Positions 22,782 to 32,520 of a DNA stretch of 64,000 bases are shown one piece after another. The stretch's first letter is position 1; every line of letters begins with the position of its first letter. Both the position numbers and the translations under genes were made by a program. The DNA is from Schistocerca nitens (lineage: Eukaryota > Arthropoda > Insecta > Orthoptera > Acrididae). Location of the stretch: the NCBI RefSeq assembly GCF_023898315.1, contig NC_064617.1, positions 717,791,202-717,855,201 on the forward strand, given 5' to 3'. The notes beneath the pieces are model-generated. The model searched no databases and was not told where the DNA came from. It saw nothing but the letters and a program-made list of their open reading frames with translations.

Positions 22782-25745
22782 TCAGTCCTGAGACTGGTTT
22801 GATGCAGCTCTCCATGCTACTCTATCCTGTGCAAGCTTCTTCATCTCCCAGTACCTACTGCAACCTACATCCTTCTGAATCTGCTTAGTGTATTGATCTC
22901 TTGGTCTCCCTCTACGATTTTTACCCTCCACGCTGCCCTCCAATGCTAAATTTGTGATCCCTTGATGCCTCAAAACATGTCCTACCAACCGATCCCTTCT
23001 TGTAGTCAAGTTGTGCCAGAAACTTCTCTTCTCCCCAATCCTATTCAATACCTCCTCATTAGTTACGTGATCTACCCACCTTATCTTCAGCATTCTTCTG
23101 TAGCACCACATTTCGAAAGCTTCTATTCTCTTCTTGTCCAAACTTGTTATCGTCCATGTTTCACTTCCATACATGGCTACACTCCATACAAATACTTTCA
23201 GAAACGACTTCCTGACACTTAAATCTATACTCGATGTTAACAAATTTCTCTTCTTCACAAACGATTTCCTTGCCATTGCCAGGCTACATTTTATATCCTC
23301 TCTACTTCGACCATCATCGGTTATTTTACTCCCTAAATAGCAAAACTCCTTTACTACTTTAAGTGTCTCATTTCCTAATCTAATTCCCTCAGCATCACCC
23401 GACTTAATTCGACCACATTCCATTATCCTCGTTTTGCTTTTGTTGATGTTCATCTTATATCCTCCTTTCAAGACACTGTCCATTCCGTTCAACTGCTCTT
23501 CCAAGTCCTTTGCTGTCTCTGACAGAATTACAATGTCATCGGCGAACCTCAAAGTTTTTACTTCTTCTCCATGAATTTTAATACGTACCCCGAATTTTTC
23601 TTTTGTTTCCTTTACTGCTTGCTCAATATACAGATTGAATAACATCGGGGAGAGGCTACAACCCTGTCTCACTCCTTTCCCAACCACTGCTTCCCTTTCA
23701 TGCCCCTCGACTCTTATAACTGCCATCTGGTTTCTGTACAAATTGTAAATAGCCTTTCGCTCCCTGTATTTTACCCCTGCCACCTTCAGAATTTGAAAGA
23801 GAGTATTCCAGTTAACGTTGTCAAAAGCTTTCTCTAAGTCTACAAATGCTAGAAACGTAGGTTTGCCTTTTCTTAATCTTTCTTCTAAGATAAGTCGTAA
23901 GGTTAGTATTGCCTCACGTGTTCCAACATTTCTACGGAATCCGAACTGATCTTCCCTGAGATCCGCTTCTACCAGTTTTTCCATTCGTCTGTAAAGAATT
24001 CGCGTTAGTATTTTGCAGCTGTGACTTATTAAACTGATAGTTCGGTAATTTTCACATCTGTCAACACCTGCTTTCTTTGGTATTGGAATTATTATATTCT
24101 TCTTGAAGTCTGTGGGTATTTCGCCTGTCTCATACATCTTGCTCACCAGATGGTAGAGTTTTGCCATGACTGGCTCTCCCAAGGCCATCAGTAGTTCTAA
24201 TGGAATGTTGTCTACTCCCGGGGCCTTCTTTCGACTCAGGTCTTTCAGTGCTCTGTCAAACTCTTCACGCAGTATCTTATCTCCCATTTCATCTTCATCT
24301 ACATCCTCTTCCATTTCCATAATATTGTCCTCAAGTACATCGCCCTTGTATAAACCCTCTATATACTCCTTCCACCTTTCTGCCTTCCCTTCTTTGCTTA
24401 GAACTGGGTTGCCACCTGAGCTCTTGATATTCATACAAGTGGTTCTCTTCTCTCCAAAGGTCTCTTTAATTTTCCTGTAGGCAGTATCTATCTTGCCCCT
24501 AGTGAGACAAGCCTCTACATCCTTACATTTGTCCTCTAGCCATCCCTGCTTAGCCGTTTTGCACTTTCTGTCAATCTCATTTTTGAGACGTTTGTATTCC
24601 CTTTTGCCTGCTTCATTTACTGCATTTTTATATTTTCTCCTTTCATCAATTAAATTCAATATTTCTTCTGTTACCCAAGGATTTCTATTAGCCCTCATCT
24701 TTTTACCTACTTGATCCTCTGCTGCCTTCACTACTTCATCCCTCAGAGCTACCCATTCTTCTTCTACGGTATTTCTTTCCCCCATTCCTGTCAATTGTTC
24801 CCTTATGCTCTCCCTGAAACTCTCTACAACCTCTGGTTCTTTCAGTTTATCCAGGTCCCATCTCCTTAAATTCCCACCTTTTTGCAGTTTCTTCAGTTTC
24901 AATCTGCAGTTCATAACCAATAGATTGTGGTCAGAATCCACATCTGCCCCTGGAAATGTCTTACAATTTAAAACCTGGTTCCTAAATCTCTGTCTTACCA
25001 TTATATAATCTATCTGATACCTATTAGTATCTCCAGGATTCTTCCAGGTATACAACCTTCTTTTATGGTTCTTGAACCAAGTGTTAGCTATGATTAAGTT
25101 ATGCTCTGTGCAAAATTCTACAAGGCGGCTTCCTCTTTCGTTTCTTCCCCCCAATCCATATTCACCTACTATGTTTCCTTCTCTCCCTTTTCCTACTGAC
25201 GAATTCCAGTCACCCATGACTATTAAATTTTCGTCTCCCTTCACTACCTGAATAATTTCTTTTATCTCTTCATACATTTCATCAATTTCATCATCATCTG
25301 CAGAGCTAGTTGGCATATAAACTTGTACTACTGTAGTAGGCATGGGCTTTGTGTCTATCTTGGCCACAATAATGCGTTCACTATGCTGTTTGTAGTAGCT
25401 AACCCGCACTCCTATTCTTTTATTCATTATTAAACCTACTCCTGCATTACCCCTATTTGATTTTGTATTTATAACCCTGTAATCACCTGACCAAAAGTCT
25501 TGTTCCTCCTGCCACCGAACTTCACTAATTCCCACTATATCTAACTTTAACCTATCCATTTCCCTTTTTAAATTTTCTAACCTACCTGCCCGATTAAGGG
25601 ATCTGACATTCCACGCTCCGATCCGTAGAATGCCAGTTTTCTTTCTCCTGATAACGACGTCCTCTTGAGTAGTCCCCGCCCGGAGATCCGAATGGGGCAC
25701 TATTTTACCTCCGGAATATTTTACCCAAGAGGACGCCATCATCAT
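22782..25745 (-). CDS. RTE-type LINE ORF: endonuclease/reverse transcriptase, 987 aa, intact
   Basis: Encodes the protein that nicks target DNA and copies element RNA there. The N-terminal apurinic-type endonuclease (about residues 40-280) has GAWNVRSLN, ISEVRWQEEQ (catalytic Glu), MGDWNSSVG (Asp, Asn), QIDYIMVRQR and DVDSDHNLLVM (Asp-His pair). A basic linker leads to the RT (about 500-800): KKAPGVDNIPLELL, FLAFVDLEKAFDNVNW (motif A), VRQGCSLSPMLFNLYIEQ (motif B), TLRFADDIVIL (motif C, catalytic FADD). The C-terminal part includes SVAMYGSETWT, FEMWCYRRMLKIRWVD and RRGRPRDQYTKQIQKDVG. Length and order are typical of the RTE clade, which has a single ORF. The start MMMASSW follows the 5' UTR with no competing long frame. 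All expected catalytic residues are present. Confidence 0.95.
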   Translation of the reverse strand: MMMASSWVKYSGGKIVPHSDLRAGTTQEDVVIRRKKTGILRIGAWNVRSLNRAGRLENLKREMDRLKLDIVGISEVRWQEEQDFWSGDYRVINTKSNRGNAGVGLIMNKRIGVRVSYYKQHSERIIVAKIDTKPMPTTVVQVYMPTSSADDDEIDEMYEEIKEIIQVVKGDENLIVMGDWNSSVGKGREGNIVGEYGLGGRNERGSRLVEFCTEHNLIIANTWFKNHKRRLYTWKNPGDTNRYQIDYIMVRQRFRNQVLNCKTFPGADVDSDHNLLVMNCRLKLKKLQKGGNLRRWDLDKLKEPEVVESFRESIREQLTGMGERNTVEEEWVALRDEVVKAAEDQVGKKMRANRNPWVTEEILNLIDERRKYKNAVNEAGKREYKRLKNEIDRKCKTAKQGWLEDKCKDVEACLTRGKIDTAYRKIKETFGEKRTTCMNIKSSGGNPVLSKEGKAERWKEYIEGLYKGDVLEDNIMEMEEDVDEDEMGDKILREEFDRALKDLSRKKAPGVDNIPLELLMALGEPVMAKLYHLVSKMYETGEIPTDFKKNIIIPIPKKAGVDRCENYRTISLISHSCKILTRILYRRMEKLVEADLREDQFGFRRNVGTREAILTLRLILEERLRKGKPTFLAFVDLEKAFDNVNWNTLFQILKVAGVKYRERKAIYNLYRNQMAVIRVEGHEREAVVGKGVRQGCSLSPMLFNLYIEQAVKETKEKFGVRIKIHGEEVKTLRFADDIVILSETAKDLEEQLNGMDSVLKGGYKMNINKSKTRIMECGRIKSGDAEGIRLGNETLKVVKEFCYLGSKITDDGRSREDIKCSLAMARKSFVKKRNLLTSSIDLSVRKSFLKVFVWSVAMYGSETWTITSLDKKRIEAFEMWCYRRMLKIRWVDHVTNEEVLNRIGEKRSFWHNLTTRRDRLVGHVLRHQGITNLALEGSVEGKNRRGRPRDQYTKQIQKDVGCSRYWEMKKLAQDRVAWRAASNQSQD

Positions 25746-26056
25746 TTAATCATACAGTAAAGCTGCATGTCCTCGGGAAAAATTACGGCTGTAGTTTCCC
25801 CTTGCTTTCAGCCGTTCGCAGTACCAGCACAGCAAGGCCGTTTTGGTTAATGTTACAAGGCCAGATCAGTCAATCATCCAGACTGTTGCCCCTGCAACTA
25901 CTGAAAAGGCTGCTGCCCCTCTTCAGGAACCACATGTTTGTCTGGCCTCTCAACAGATACCCCTCCGTTGTGGTTGCACCTATGGTACGGCCATCTGTAT
26001 CGCTGAGGCACGCAAGCCTCCCCACCAACGGCAAGGTCCATGGTTCATGGGGGAAG
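25746..26056 (-). promoter_or_regulatory. RTE 5' UTR, potentially structured
   Basis: About 310 bp upstream of the ORF, conserved with 61719-62008 in copy 2. Self-complementary pieces are visible on the element strand: GAGGC-TTGCGT-GCCTC, CCCCA near the 5' end against TGGGG about 30 nt later, and GCCTCA...ACAGAT against ATCTGT...TGAGAGGC. The UTR must carry the internal promoter if the element is autonomous, since it begins at the insertion boundary. A self-cleaving 5' ribozyme, known in some RTE elements, is possible but I could not fit the fold by eye. Confidence 0.5.
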
Positions 26057-26177
26057 AATTGATGTGTAATAAATGGAAATCTGATTTCCTGTGTTAGGGT
26101 GTGAGCCAGGATGTTCACTTGAGTCAGTTCAAGGAAGACTAAAAAGCTCTTAATTTGAACCACAAACTTCAACTCTA

Positions 26178-26792
26178 GTTGAGAAGGTGTTGTCTAAAAA
26201 GCAGCACGTATATTTGCCGTTTTGTTCCAAAATCGGATTTGGCGGTTACGATAGTCGTATTCACAAGGTAATTGTTTTTGAAGAGTTTGAGTTGTCCAGG
26301 TGGCGTCAATATGCATCTGTTTTGAAGTGTATTGCTGAAGGCCGACCAGTGACCGTTAATGGTAAGAATAAACCTGCTTTGGTTATTACACACCATGGCT
26401 TGGTTATATTTGTATCGAATGAATTTAGTATTGGAGACGAAGCACTTATTTCCAGACTCGAAGTTGTACATGCAGATTGTCATACCGTTCATTACTGGAT
26501 TGAATGAAAGAGAAATTTTGAGCTAAATGTCATCAATCACTATAATTATGCACAATTTGATATGTCTTACTTTATCTCTCTTGTTTCCCAAATAAATCGA
26601 AAAATAATTCGGGAGATTGACTCTTCCCTGTTAGATCACATCAAACTACAGAATATCTATATAAATAATGAAAGAAATGAAGTTTTTCCTCAGAAAATGT
26701 GGATTCTAGATACACCAAACAATTATCTGAAGGCATATGATGCTTTCCGAGATTTTATGCGTGTTATACAATTGAATGGTGATGTTACGTAA
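26178..26792 (+). pseudogene. SF3/Rep-type helicase-like relic
   Basis: Two frames, 26187-26507 and 26562-26792, separated by a stop. The first has IHKVIVFEEFELSRWRQY, which fits a Walker B box ending in Glu-Glu; VLKCIAEGRPVTVNGKNKPA with a conserved-looking Lys; and GLVIFVSNEFSIGDEALISR, which fits motif C (Ser-Asn) and an arginine finger-type position of superfamily 3 or CRESS-virus Rep helicases. No Walker A is found upstream: the RTE insertion and decayed DNA lie there. The second frame (IDSSLLDHIKLQNIYINN) is unassigned. It may be the right part of the Polinton-like relic or an independent Rep-bearing element. Confidence 0.45.
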
Positions 26793-26799
26793 ATTCATA

Positions 26800-28055
26800 C
26801 ACTTTCATTACAAATCATATCTAAGTCATAAATATATCAAGAAGAGTGAATGTATTGGCTACACAGAAAACGACAATGAAGCTGTGTGCCACATTCAGTG
26901 ATAAAATTCCGAATGAAACACTTGCCTACATAATCATGCATGGTAAGAGAAATTTGACATATGATATTCAGCATAGAATTTTGAGAGAAAATTTTAACTG
27001 TATAAAAGTAAAGTATTTTTAATTTCACGTTAACATTTCCTTGTGAAGTACCTTAAGGAAGTTAGAGCAAAAATTTATGATGTCAATTAGAAGATTTTTT
27101 ACATATATCTCTTTTTATGTAGATTATGTTAGCATTTTTAATTGTTAAAATCGGTTAATGTTTGGATGAGAAATTAAGAAAACCGATTTTGCCCTCGCCC
27201 TGCGAGTTGGGCTACCTATTTACTTCTATATATTGCAGATACTGTTTTTTCCAGGGTCAAGGGCCCTATTCAAAAATTCCTCGCCTATGTGCTTAATAAC
27301 GACCAGAAAAATGGAGCACTTCAGTTAATTGATAAGGTAGTCTCTGTGCAGCATAGTATACTTAAGGTCAGAGAAGACCAAAACACACAAGTTGTATGGA
27401 GGTCAATGTGGGAGTTACTTTGCACTTAAAAAAAAATTTAAGTCAAAAAGTGAAGTGAAGTGATATACTTTAAAAATTAGTGGTCTACAACTTTACAGAA
27501 TGTGTATATATAAATACTAGGCGTGATGAAAAAACTTGTATGGAGGTAGATAGCAAGTTCAACATTTTTCTGCCAAACAGATATAATAAACTAATAACTG
27601 GTTGGAATTTCAAATTTTTGAAGAAGGAAATATTAAGCTGAGATACAAGGGAAGGAAGAAACTTACAAATAACGATAATTAATTTCATGATCTAGAATTT
27701 CCAGTTTAATTTTTTAATTCTTAAATACTCAGTGCTAAGTCTTGCAAGCTAAAACATATTGATTTTATTTTTTACTTTAGTGCCCTGTGCTGTTGCCTCG
27801 TTCACAGAAAGTAGGGACATTGTTTTACCCCCTCCCCAAGTGCACTCAATGTGCTCACTTAATAATGAGGTCGAGGGGATGGGACAATGTGATCAGAAAA
27901 TTCGTCATCGCCTATTAATGTGGGACAAAAACAGACTGGAGGCAGAAGTGGCGGGGGAGGGCGCTCTGGCTGGAAAATCTCTTTGCCAGCCTGATACATT
28001 TTGCGTTGTAGAATAGTTTTATCTGAATATGAAAGAACCAAAGTCTTCTTTGTGG
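26800..28055. other. No gene recognised; one short hairpin
   Basis: AT-rich sequence. The only notable structure is an inverted repeat AAAATCGGTT (27147-27156) and AACCGATTTT (27181-27190). An 85-codon frame at 27759-28016 overlaps an equally plausible minus frame and shows no domain. Confidence 0.4.
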
Positions 28056-28059
28056 AGCA

Positions 28060-28690
28060 TTAAGTTACTTGACCCTCAAGTGGTCGCATCAATTTTTGTA
28101 ACACTAGTGGTCGCGTGGTTGAATCTGTCAACCAGCCATCGTTTTCCTTAAAGATGTGAAAAGTTCTACCATAATATGCTTGCTCCTGAAAAATAATAAG
28201 TTCTTCTACCTGATCCACAGTGCTACATGCAAACTTTTCACACACAACTGTAGAATGATTCTTGCATATAAACATCTTACACTGACTACAACGAACTGTG
28301 GTAACAACATTGTTTTTTCTGCACACATAACGCAACAACTCTTTTTTTGTTTGGGGGTTCTTTTGGTTCTTACAATTTATAAGGCATCAAAAATATTTTG
28401 AGATCATTTCGAGGCATCGAAATGTGGGATATTGTAACTAAATGATCTTTCATAAGTTGTTGAGACAACTGTTTCAAAAATAGCCTCCTTGGTTTTTTTT
28501 GGGTTTTCTGCATTGATGTGAAACAGTATTTGGGCATTGATACCAGCGATGTTTAGTAAAGCGAACCATACAGCCATCGTCCACCTCCTTGTTTCTCGTG
28601 CAACAGAATATTTACTGCACATTTGGTCGACTGTGTCAACCCCTCCTTTTGTCATGTTGTAGTCCATGATAATAGCGGCCCTCACTCGCG
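28060..28690 (-). pseudogene. piggyBac-type transposase C-terminal fragment (copy A)
   Basis: The frame ending at 28404 reads DYNMTKGGVDTVDQMCSKYS, then ARETRRWTMAVWFALLNIAG, the conserved block around the last catalytic Asp of piggyBac transposases. A second frame (28060-28338) holds the cysteine-rich C-terminus: VRCSQCKMFICKNHS. They are separated by a frameshift near 28400. Upstream of about 28690 the frame runs into GC-rich sequence that does not look like piggyBac, which marks the edge of the neighbouring Harbinger element. Confidence 0.8.
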
Positions 28691-28958
28691 TCCTAACCGC
28701 GTGATTTAGGACGAGCCACGCAGCTCCACACGCAAGAGCGCCCGGGTGATTGCAGGTAAATTCAAGACGCAGGTGCGCGGTCAAGCCGGCAGTTAGATGC
28801 GCCCCGCTCTTGCCCGCCAGCGCATACAAACTTACACGCCTGGCGTGTGGCGTTCTCACGTGTGCTGCTTGTGCTCCCCTGAGTTGCCTACAGCCACGTT
28901 AATTATAGTGCGCTCTCCCGCTGGTTGTTGTCAGTAACCGACAGTACTCGACGCTATC

Positions 28959-29658
28959 ATGGCGGATTCCTGTTGCTGGACGAAGGACTTTTTGACGGAA
29001 TTTATGCCAGCCAGAGTGGCCGAGCGGTTCTAGGCGCTACAGTCTGGAGCCGCGCGACCGCTGCGGTCGCAGGTTCGAATCCTGCCTCGGGCATGGATGT
29101 GTGTGATGTCCTTAGGTTAGTTAGGTTTAAGTAGTTCTAAGTTCTAGGGGACTGATGACCTCAGAAGTTGAGTCCCATAGTGCTCAGAGCCATTTGAACG
29201 GAATTTATAAACATCTACAAAGAGCAACAGTGCTTGTGGAAAGTGAGATCAAAAGACTACATAAATAAGAATTTAAAGAACGAAGCTTATGATAAATCGG
29301 TTGCAAACCAGTTTTTTCTGAAGCGAACCACCACTTTGTTGCAAGAAAAATACAAAGCTTACGGGGCTCATTTAGAAAGGAGCTGAAAAAAGTTTGTGAC
29401 AGTAAGCATAGTGGCAGTTCTCTCAATGACATTTATGTACCAACTTTGTGGTACTATGACTTGCTTTTATTTACTGTAGATCAAGAGCTGCCAAGTGCGA
29501 GTTGTTCGAACAAGGATATTTCTGTGGGTGTGCAGAGCGGTATCTCTGACTGTGAAGATGACAATGGAATTGACAATGAAGGCACTGATGAGATCAACGA
29601 GGTTACAATTGATGGTGGAAGTCAACACAATGAACGACAACTTGAAAATGTGAGTTAA
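28959..29658 (+). pseudogene. Harbinger MADF-domain protein, split by a SINE and a frameshift
   Basis: The Harbinger partner protein carries its transposase to the nucleus and to DNA. The start is ATG at 28959 (MADSCCWTKDFLTEF). The frame is interrupted in the next codon by the SINE at 29006-29197 and resumes at 29209 in the same frame: EQQCLWKVRSKDYINKNLKN, a classic MADF helix with conserved Trp. Near 29363 one base is lost or gained, and the frame FRKELKKVCDSKHSG followed by YVPTLWYYDLLLFTVDQELP completes the MADF domain. An acidic tail ends at 29658. The ATG choice fits MADF domains that begin within the first 10-15 residues. Confidence 0.8.
29006..29197 (+). mobile_element. tRNA-derived SINE (family B) with 11-bp duplication
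   Basis: 192 bp. The target-site duplication ACGGAATTTAT is at 28995-29005 and 29198-29208. The tRNA-like head has an A box in AGTGGCCGAGCGGTTC, a long variable-arm-like hairpin, and a B box in GGTTCGAATCC. The tail ends CAGAGCCATTTGA. It is inserted in codon 16 of the MADF gene. It is not a functional tRNA because the 3' acceptor side runs into SINE tail sequence. Confidence 0.95.
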
Positions 29659-29783
29659 CAGTTGTGTATTTATATTGTTAATAGTACAGTTACTTGAGTG
29701 TATTTTATAGCAACAGAACTTCCAGAAAAATATTAGAACAATATTATATCTTTTACTATACAGTTCGCATGTAATGAAACATG

Positions 29784-30640
29784 TTACGCTCTTCCAGCAT
29801 GTAACATGTCTTCCTGCCAGGGCACACTTCCTTCTGACACAAAATCTTTCATGTATGTTTCTCGATTGTCTTTTGCTCGTATAGATGGATTTCTTGACAC
29901 TCCAAACTGTAAACCAGGTAATTCCACTGCCCCCTTTCGCCAGTAATCCACATGTAATGTACAGTCCACCAAATCTTCCATGTCCAATGCTGTAACTGTA
30001 ATGTATCCTTTACTTCATCTACATAAAAAATTGTGTTATGCACATATGACCAAAATAACGTAATTTATCTTTTCGATCTTCATGTTGATTGGTGTATGGA
30101 GAATTCTTAATTGTGATGTTATTATACCAAAACCATTTTCTACAACATTGTGAGCACGTGGTAATCTGTAGTTAAAAATTCTTCTGTCATGATCTAATTC
30201 TCTTTGAGAATGAGGTTTTAAGAAGTTCTCTTTCAATGAAAAAGCTTCATCGCCCAAAAACACAAAATTTTAATTCTTTATAATTTCGTCATTACGTGGC
30301 AAATGTAAATGTTCGTTCTGCAGTGCATGAAAGAATTCTGTGTATTCAAGAATTCCTCCATCAGACATTCTTTCATTTTCCCCCACATCAACAAATACGA
30401 ATTCGTAATGTGCATTTACCAAAGGGAGTAAAACGACACTGTAGAAGTTCTTGTAGTTGAAGTAATGGGCTCCAGAGTGAGGTGGTGGCACAATGCGTAT
30501 ATGTTTTCCATCTATTGCTCCTCCACAGTTTATAAATTGCCACTTTTCTTCAGATCCTTTCATTATGTCTATCCGTTCTTCTTTTGTTGTAGGAAACTGA
30601 AGCAAAACCAAAATCAGTAATTTAATATTTCTCCTCTTAC
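29784..30640 (-). pseudogene. Harbinger DDE transposase, broken
   Basis: The frame at 30270-30611 reads NCGGAIDGKHIRIVPPPHSG (first catalytic Asp in the AIDGKH box) and YEFVFVDVGENERMSDGGIL (second Asp). The frame at 30036-30263 reads FLGDEAFSLKENFLKP and IFNYRLPRAHNVVENGFGII (catalytic Glu). The C-terminal tail at 29784-29987 has LQFGVSRNPSIRAKDNRETY and EGSVPWQEDM. Breaks near 30265 and 30040 separate the frames. All three catalytic residues survive in pieces, so decay is moderate. Confidence 0.85.
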
Positions 30641-30851
30641 AGGGAGAACAAGGACAAACGCAACTTACATGTATGTCTTTGCCGGAACGATGATAGTTTT
30701 CTGCCCACTGATACCTGTTTCGAGGTCTTGTAGTTTTTTCTAAAGAATTAATGATAAATTATTTGCTGTGAATCATTTCCATACTTGATGTGTTATTGTT
30801 TCAGTTGTAATTTGTATTGAGCTTTTCATCCCTTTGATCAAGACACTGGTA

Positions 30852-31960
30852 TCATGTTACCTTGTTATTTACTGCTGTTGGTGTGTCATTTATGTATTTA
30901 AGGAAGATAAATGGTTCAAGGATCAAGCCCTGGAGAACACAGTACTTAATACTTCCCCACTCTGGTTTTAATTCTTCACCTGTACCAGTCAGGGCAACTC
31001 TTTGTTCCCTGTGATGTAAGTAACATTCTAGCCATACTAGTGATTTGCATTTGATGCCATAGTATAGGAGTTTTTGTACTAACAAGTTATGTTTTACATC
31101 GTTAATACCTTTATTGAGATAAAAAAATCCCCTAAGAATACCTTATATAGTTCAGTCCATCTCCAATGTCTTTTGTGGGACTGAATATTGCTCTCTATGG
31201 GGAGAGTCCCGTTGTACACTACCCCTTCAAACACTTTTGAAAGAATATGCCTCTCTTCACCTTTGAACATTGTCATCACTGTAGCGTGTTTTAATCTATA
31301 AGGAAATACCTCAGATTTCACAGACTAGTTGCATAAATAGCACATTATGTTGCTGGATAAGCTATCACATCACTTTAGTGCCTGTTTGATATTCTGTATT
31401 ATCCAGAAGAGCTGTTGTTTTTGAGAGATCTGATGATTTACATAATGTAGTTAGTTTACGTTAAGTGAGATTAATTAGCTGTATGGCTTCTTAGAGAGGC
31501 CAAGTGTTTTGTTCATATATTTTCAGCTACAGAGAGGAAAAATTTATTCAACTCTGATGATGCCTCTTACATATTATATTTGTCTGTCCCATTTTCCATG
31601 AACTTTGATATCCCTCCTTAGTCTAATTTTTGATCATTATTTATTTCAGATTTGTGATTTTTCATGTAGTTTTATTGTTTGATCTGCTAATTTGCTGTGC
31701 ATAATGCACGTTCTTGGCCTTTTTGATTACACAATAAGATTTTACAGCTTCTTATACTGTATTTTCACTGCTCTCTTTATACTATCCTTCTGTTCCATGT
31801 AAAGTTCCCTTTTGCTGTCACATGATATATGAATCCCTGCTGTTATACAGTTTTCCCACCTGCTTATATTTGATTTAAGTTTTGTTTCTGTTTGGGGGGA
31901 AATGACTTCAGAGTTTCTGAGAAAAAGGTTTGGAAACGAATAAAGTTTCTTATCCATTGT
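30852..31960 (-). pseudogene. LINE reverse transcriptase fragment
   Basis: Read right to left: a lysine-rich pre-RT region at 31742-31957 (KRELYMEQKDSIKRAVKIQY); an RT entry at 31094-31321 with HATVMTMFKGEERHILSKVF; and 30852-31085 with LLYYGIKCKSLVWLECYLHH and YCVLQGLILEPFIFLKYIND (motif B, normally GVPQGSILGPLLF). The fragment ends at 30852 before the catalytic motif C. Multiple stops. It abuts the truncated Harbinger element. Confidence 0.75.
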
Positions 31961-31974
31961 AGCACGGAATTTAT

Positions 31975-32175
31975 GCCAGCTGGAGTGGCCGAGCGGTTCT
32001 AGGTGCTTCAGTCTGGAACCGCGTGACCGCTACGGTCACAGGTTCGAATCCTGCCTCGGGCATGGATGTGTGTGATGTCCTTAGGTTAGTTAGGTTTAAG
32101 TAGTTCTAAGTTCTAGGGGACTGATGACCTCAGATGTTAAGTCCCATAGCGCTCAGAGCCATTTGAACCATTTTT
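31975..32175 (+). mobile_element. tRNA-derived SINE (family B), second copy
   Basis: Same family and orientation as 29006-29197, with scattered differences in the tRNA-like head. It is preceded by ACGGAATTTAT (31964-31974), the very same 11 bases that form the duplication of the first copy, yet no second copy of that motif follows it. It ends with AGCCATTTGAACCATTTTTG. Confidence 0.95.
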
Positions 32176-32209
32176 GAAGTATACTCATCAACAACGTATT
32201 CTCTTTCGC

Positions 32210-32520
32210 TATTTATAAGTTTTCAAATGCTGGGGTAACTTTCCGATTCCATGACTGTAGTACATCACATAGTTGAGAAGAGCCATATTTGGAGCGCATT
32301 TTCATCCAGAAAGGAAGTTCCTTGAAGGTTATCCGATATAGAGCAGAAATGACGAAAATCTGAGGGCTCAAGATCAGGTGAATAAGGTGGGTGCGTAATG
32401 ACATCCCAACTCTGGTATAATTTTTTTATCAGCCTAGCAGAATGTGGGAGGGCATTATCATAAAATAGCATCACTTCAGCAGTCTTCCTGGTCGTTGCTC
32501 TTGAATTGCGTCTGATGATA
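32210..32520 (-). pseudogene. Mariner (mos-type) transposase C-terminal fragment
   Basis: MMLFYDNALPHSARLIKKLY carries the second catalytic Asp, and THPPYSPDLEPSDFRHF the third in the SPDLEPSD box. About 100 residues remain and a frameshift follows. No inverted ends were found. Confidence 0.85.

Larger units (their letters stand above)
22766..26056 (-). mobile_element. Full-length RTE-type LINE with perfect target-site duplication
   Basis: A 3.29-kb non-LTR retrotransposon. Perfect 11-bp duplications AATTGATGTGT flank it at 22755-22765 and 26057-26067. The 3' end (left, minus strand) finishes with CACAACAACAAC; the 5' end (right) starts with a short C-run before ATGAACCATGG. It carries a 5' UTR and one uninterrupted ORF. 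Copy 2 at 51379-62022 is the same family but broken. Intact ORF plus perfect duplication indicates a young insertion. Confidence 0.95.
28690..30650. mobile_element. PIF/Harbinger transposon with MADF partner gene, right end lost
   Basis: Contains the two-gene set typical of Harbinger elements: a DNA-binding partner with a MADF domain (+) and a DDE transposase (-), arranged convergently. A GC-rich 5' region begins close to GGCCCTCACTCGCG (28677-28690), which may be the left terminal repeat. No inverted match was found near 30650-30850, where LINE sequence begins, so the right end is missing and the 3-bp duplication cannot be checked. Confidence 0.75.

Noticed and set aside
25802-26172. Open frames on both strands over the RTE 5' UTR (84-100 codons)
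   Set aside because: The same DNA occurs as non-coding leader in copy 2 (61719-62008), where frames differ; these are chance frames in a conserved UTR.
29010-29091. Leucine/serine tRNA-like sequence with variable arm
   Set aside because: It is the head of a SINE with target-site duplication; the 3' side lacks a proper acceptor stem.
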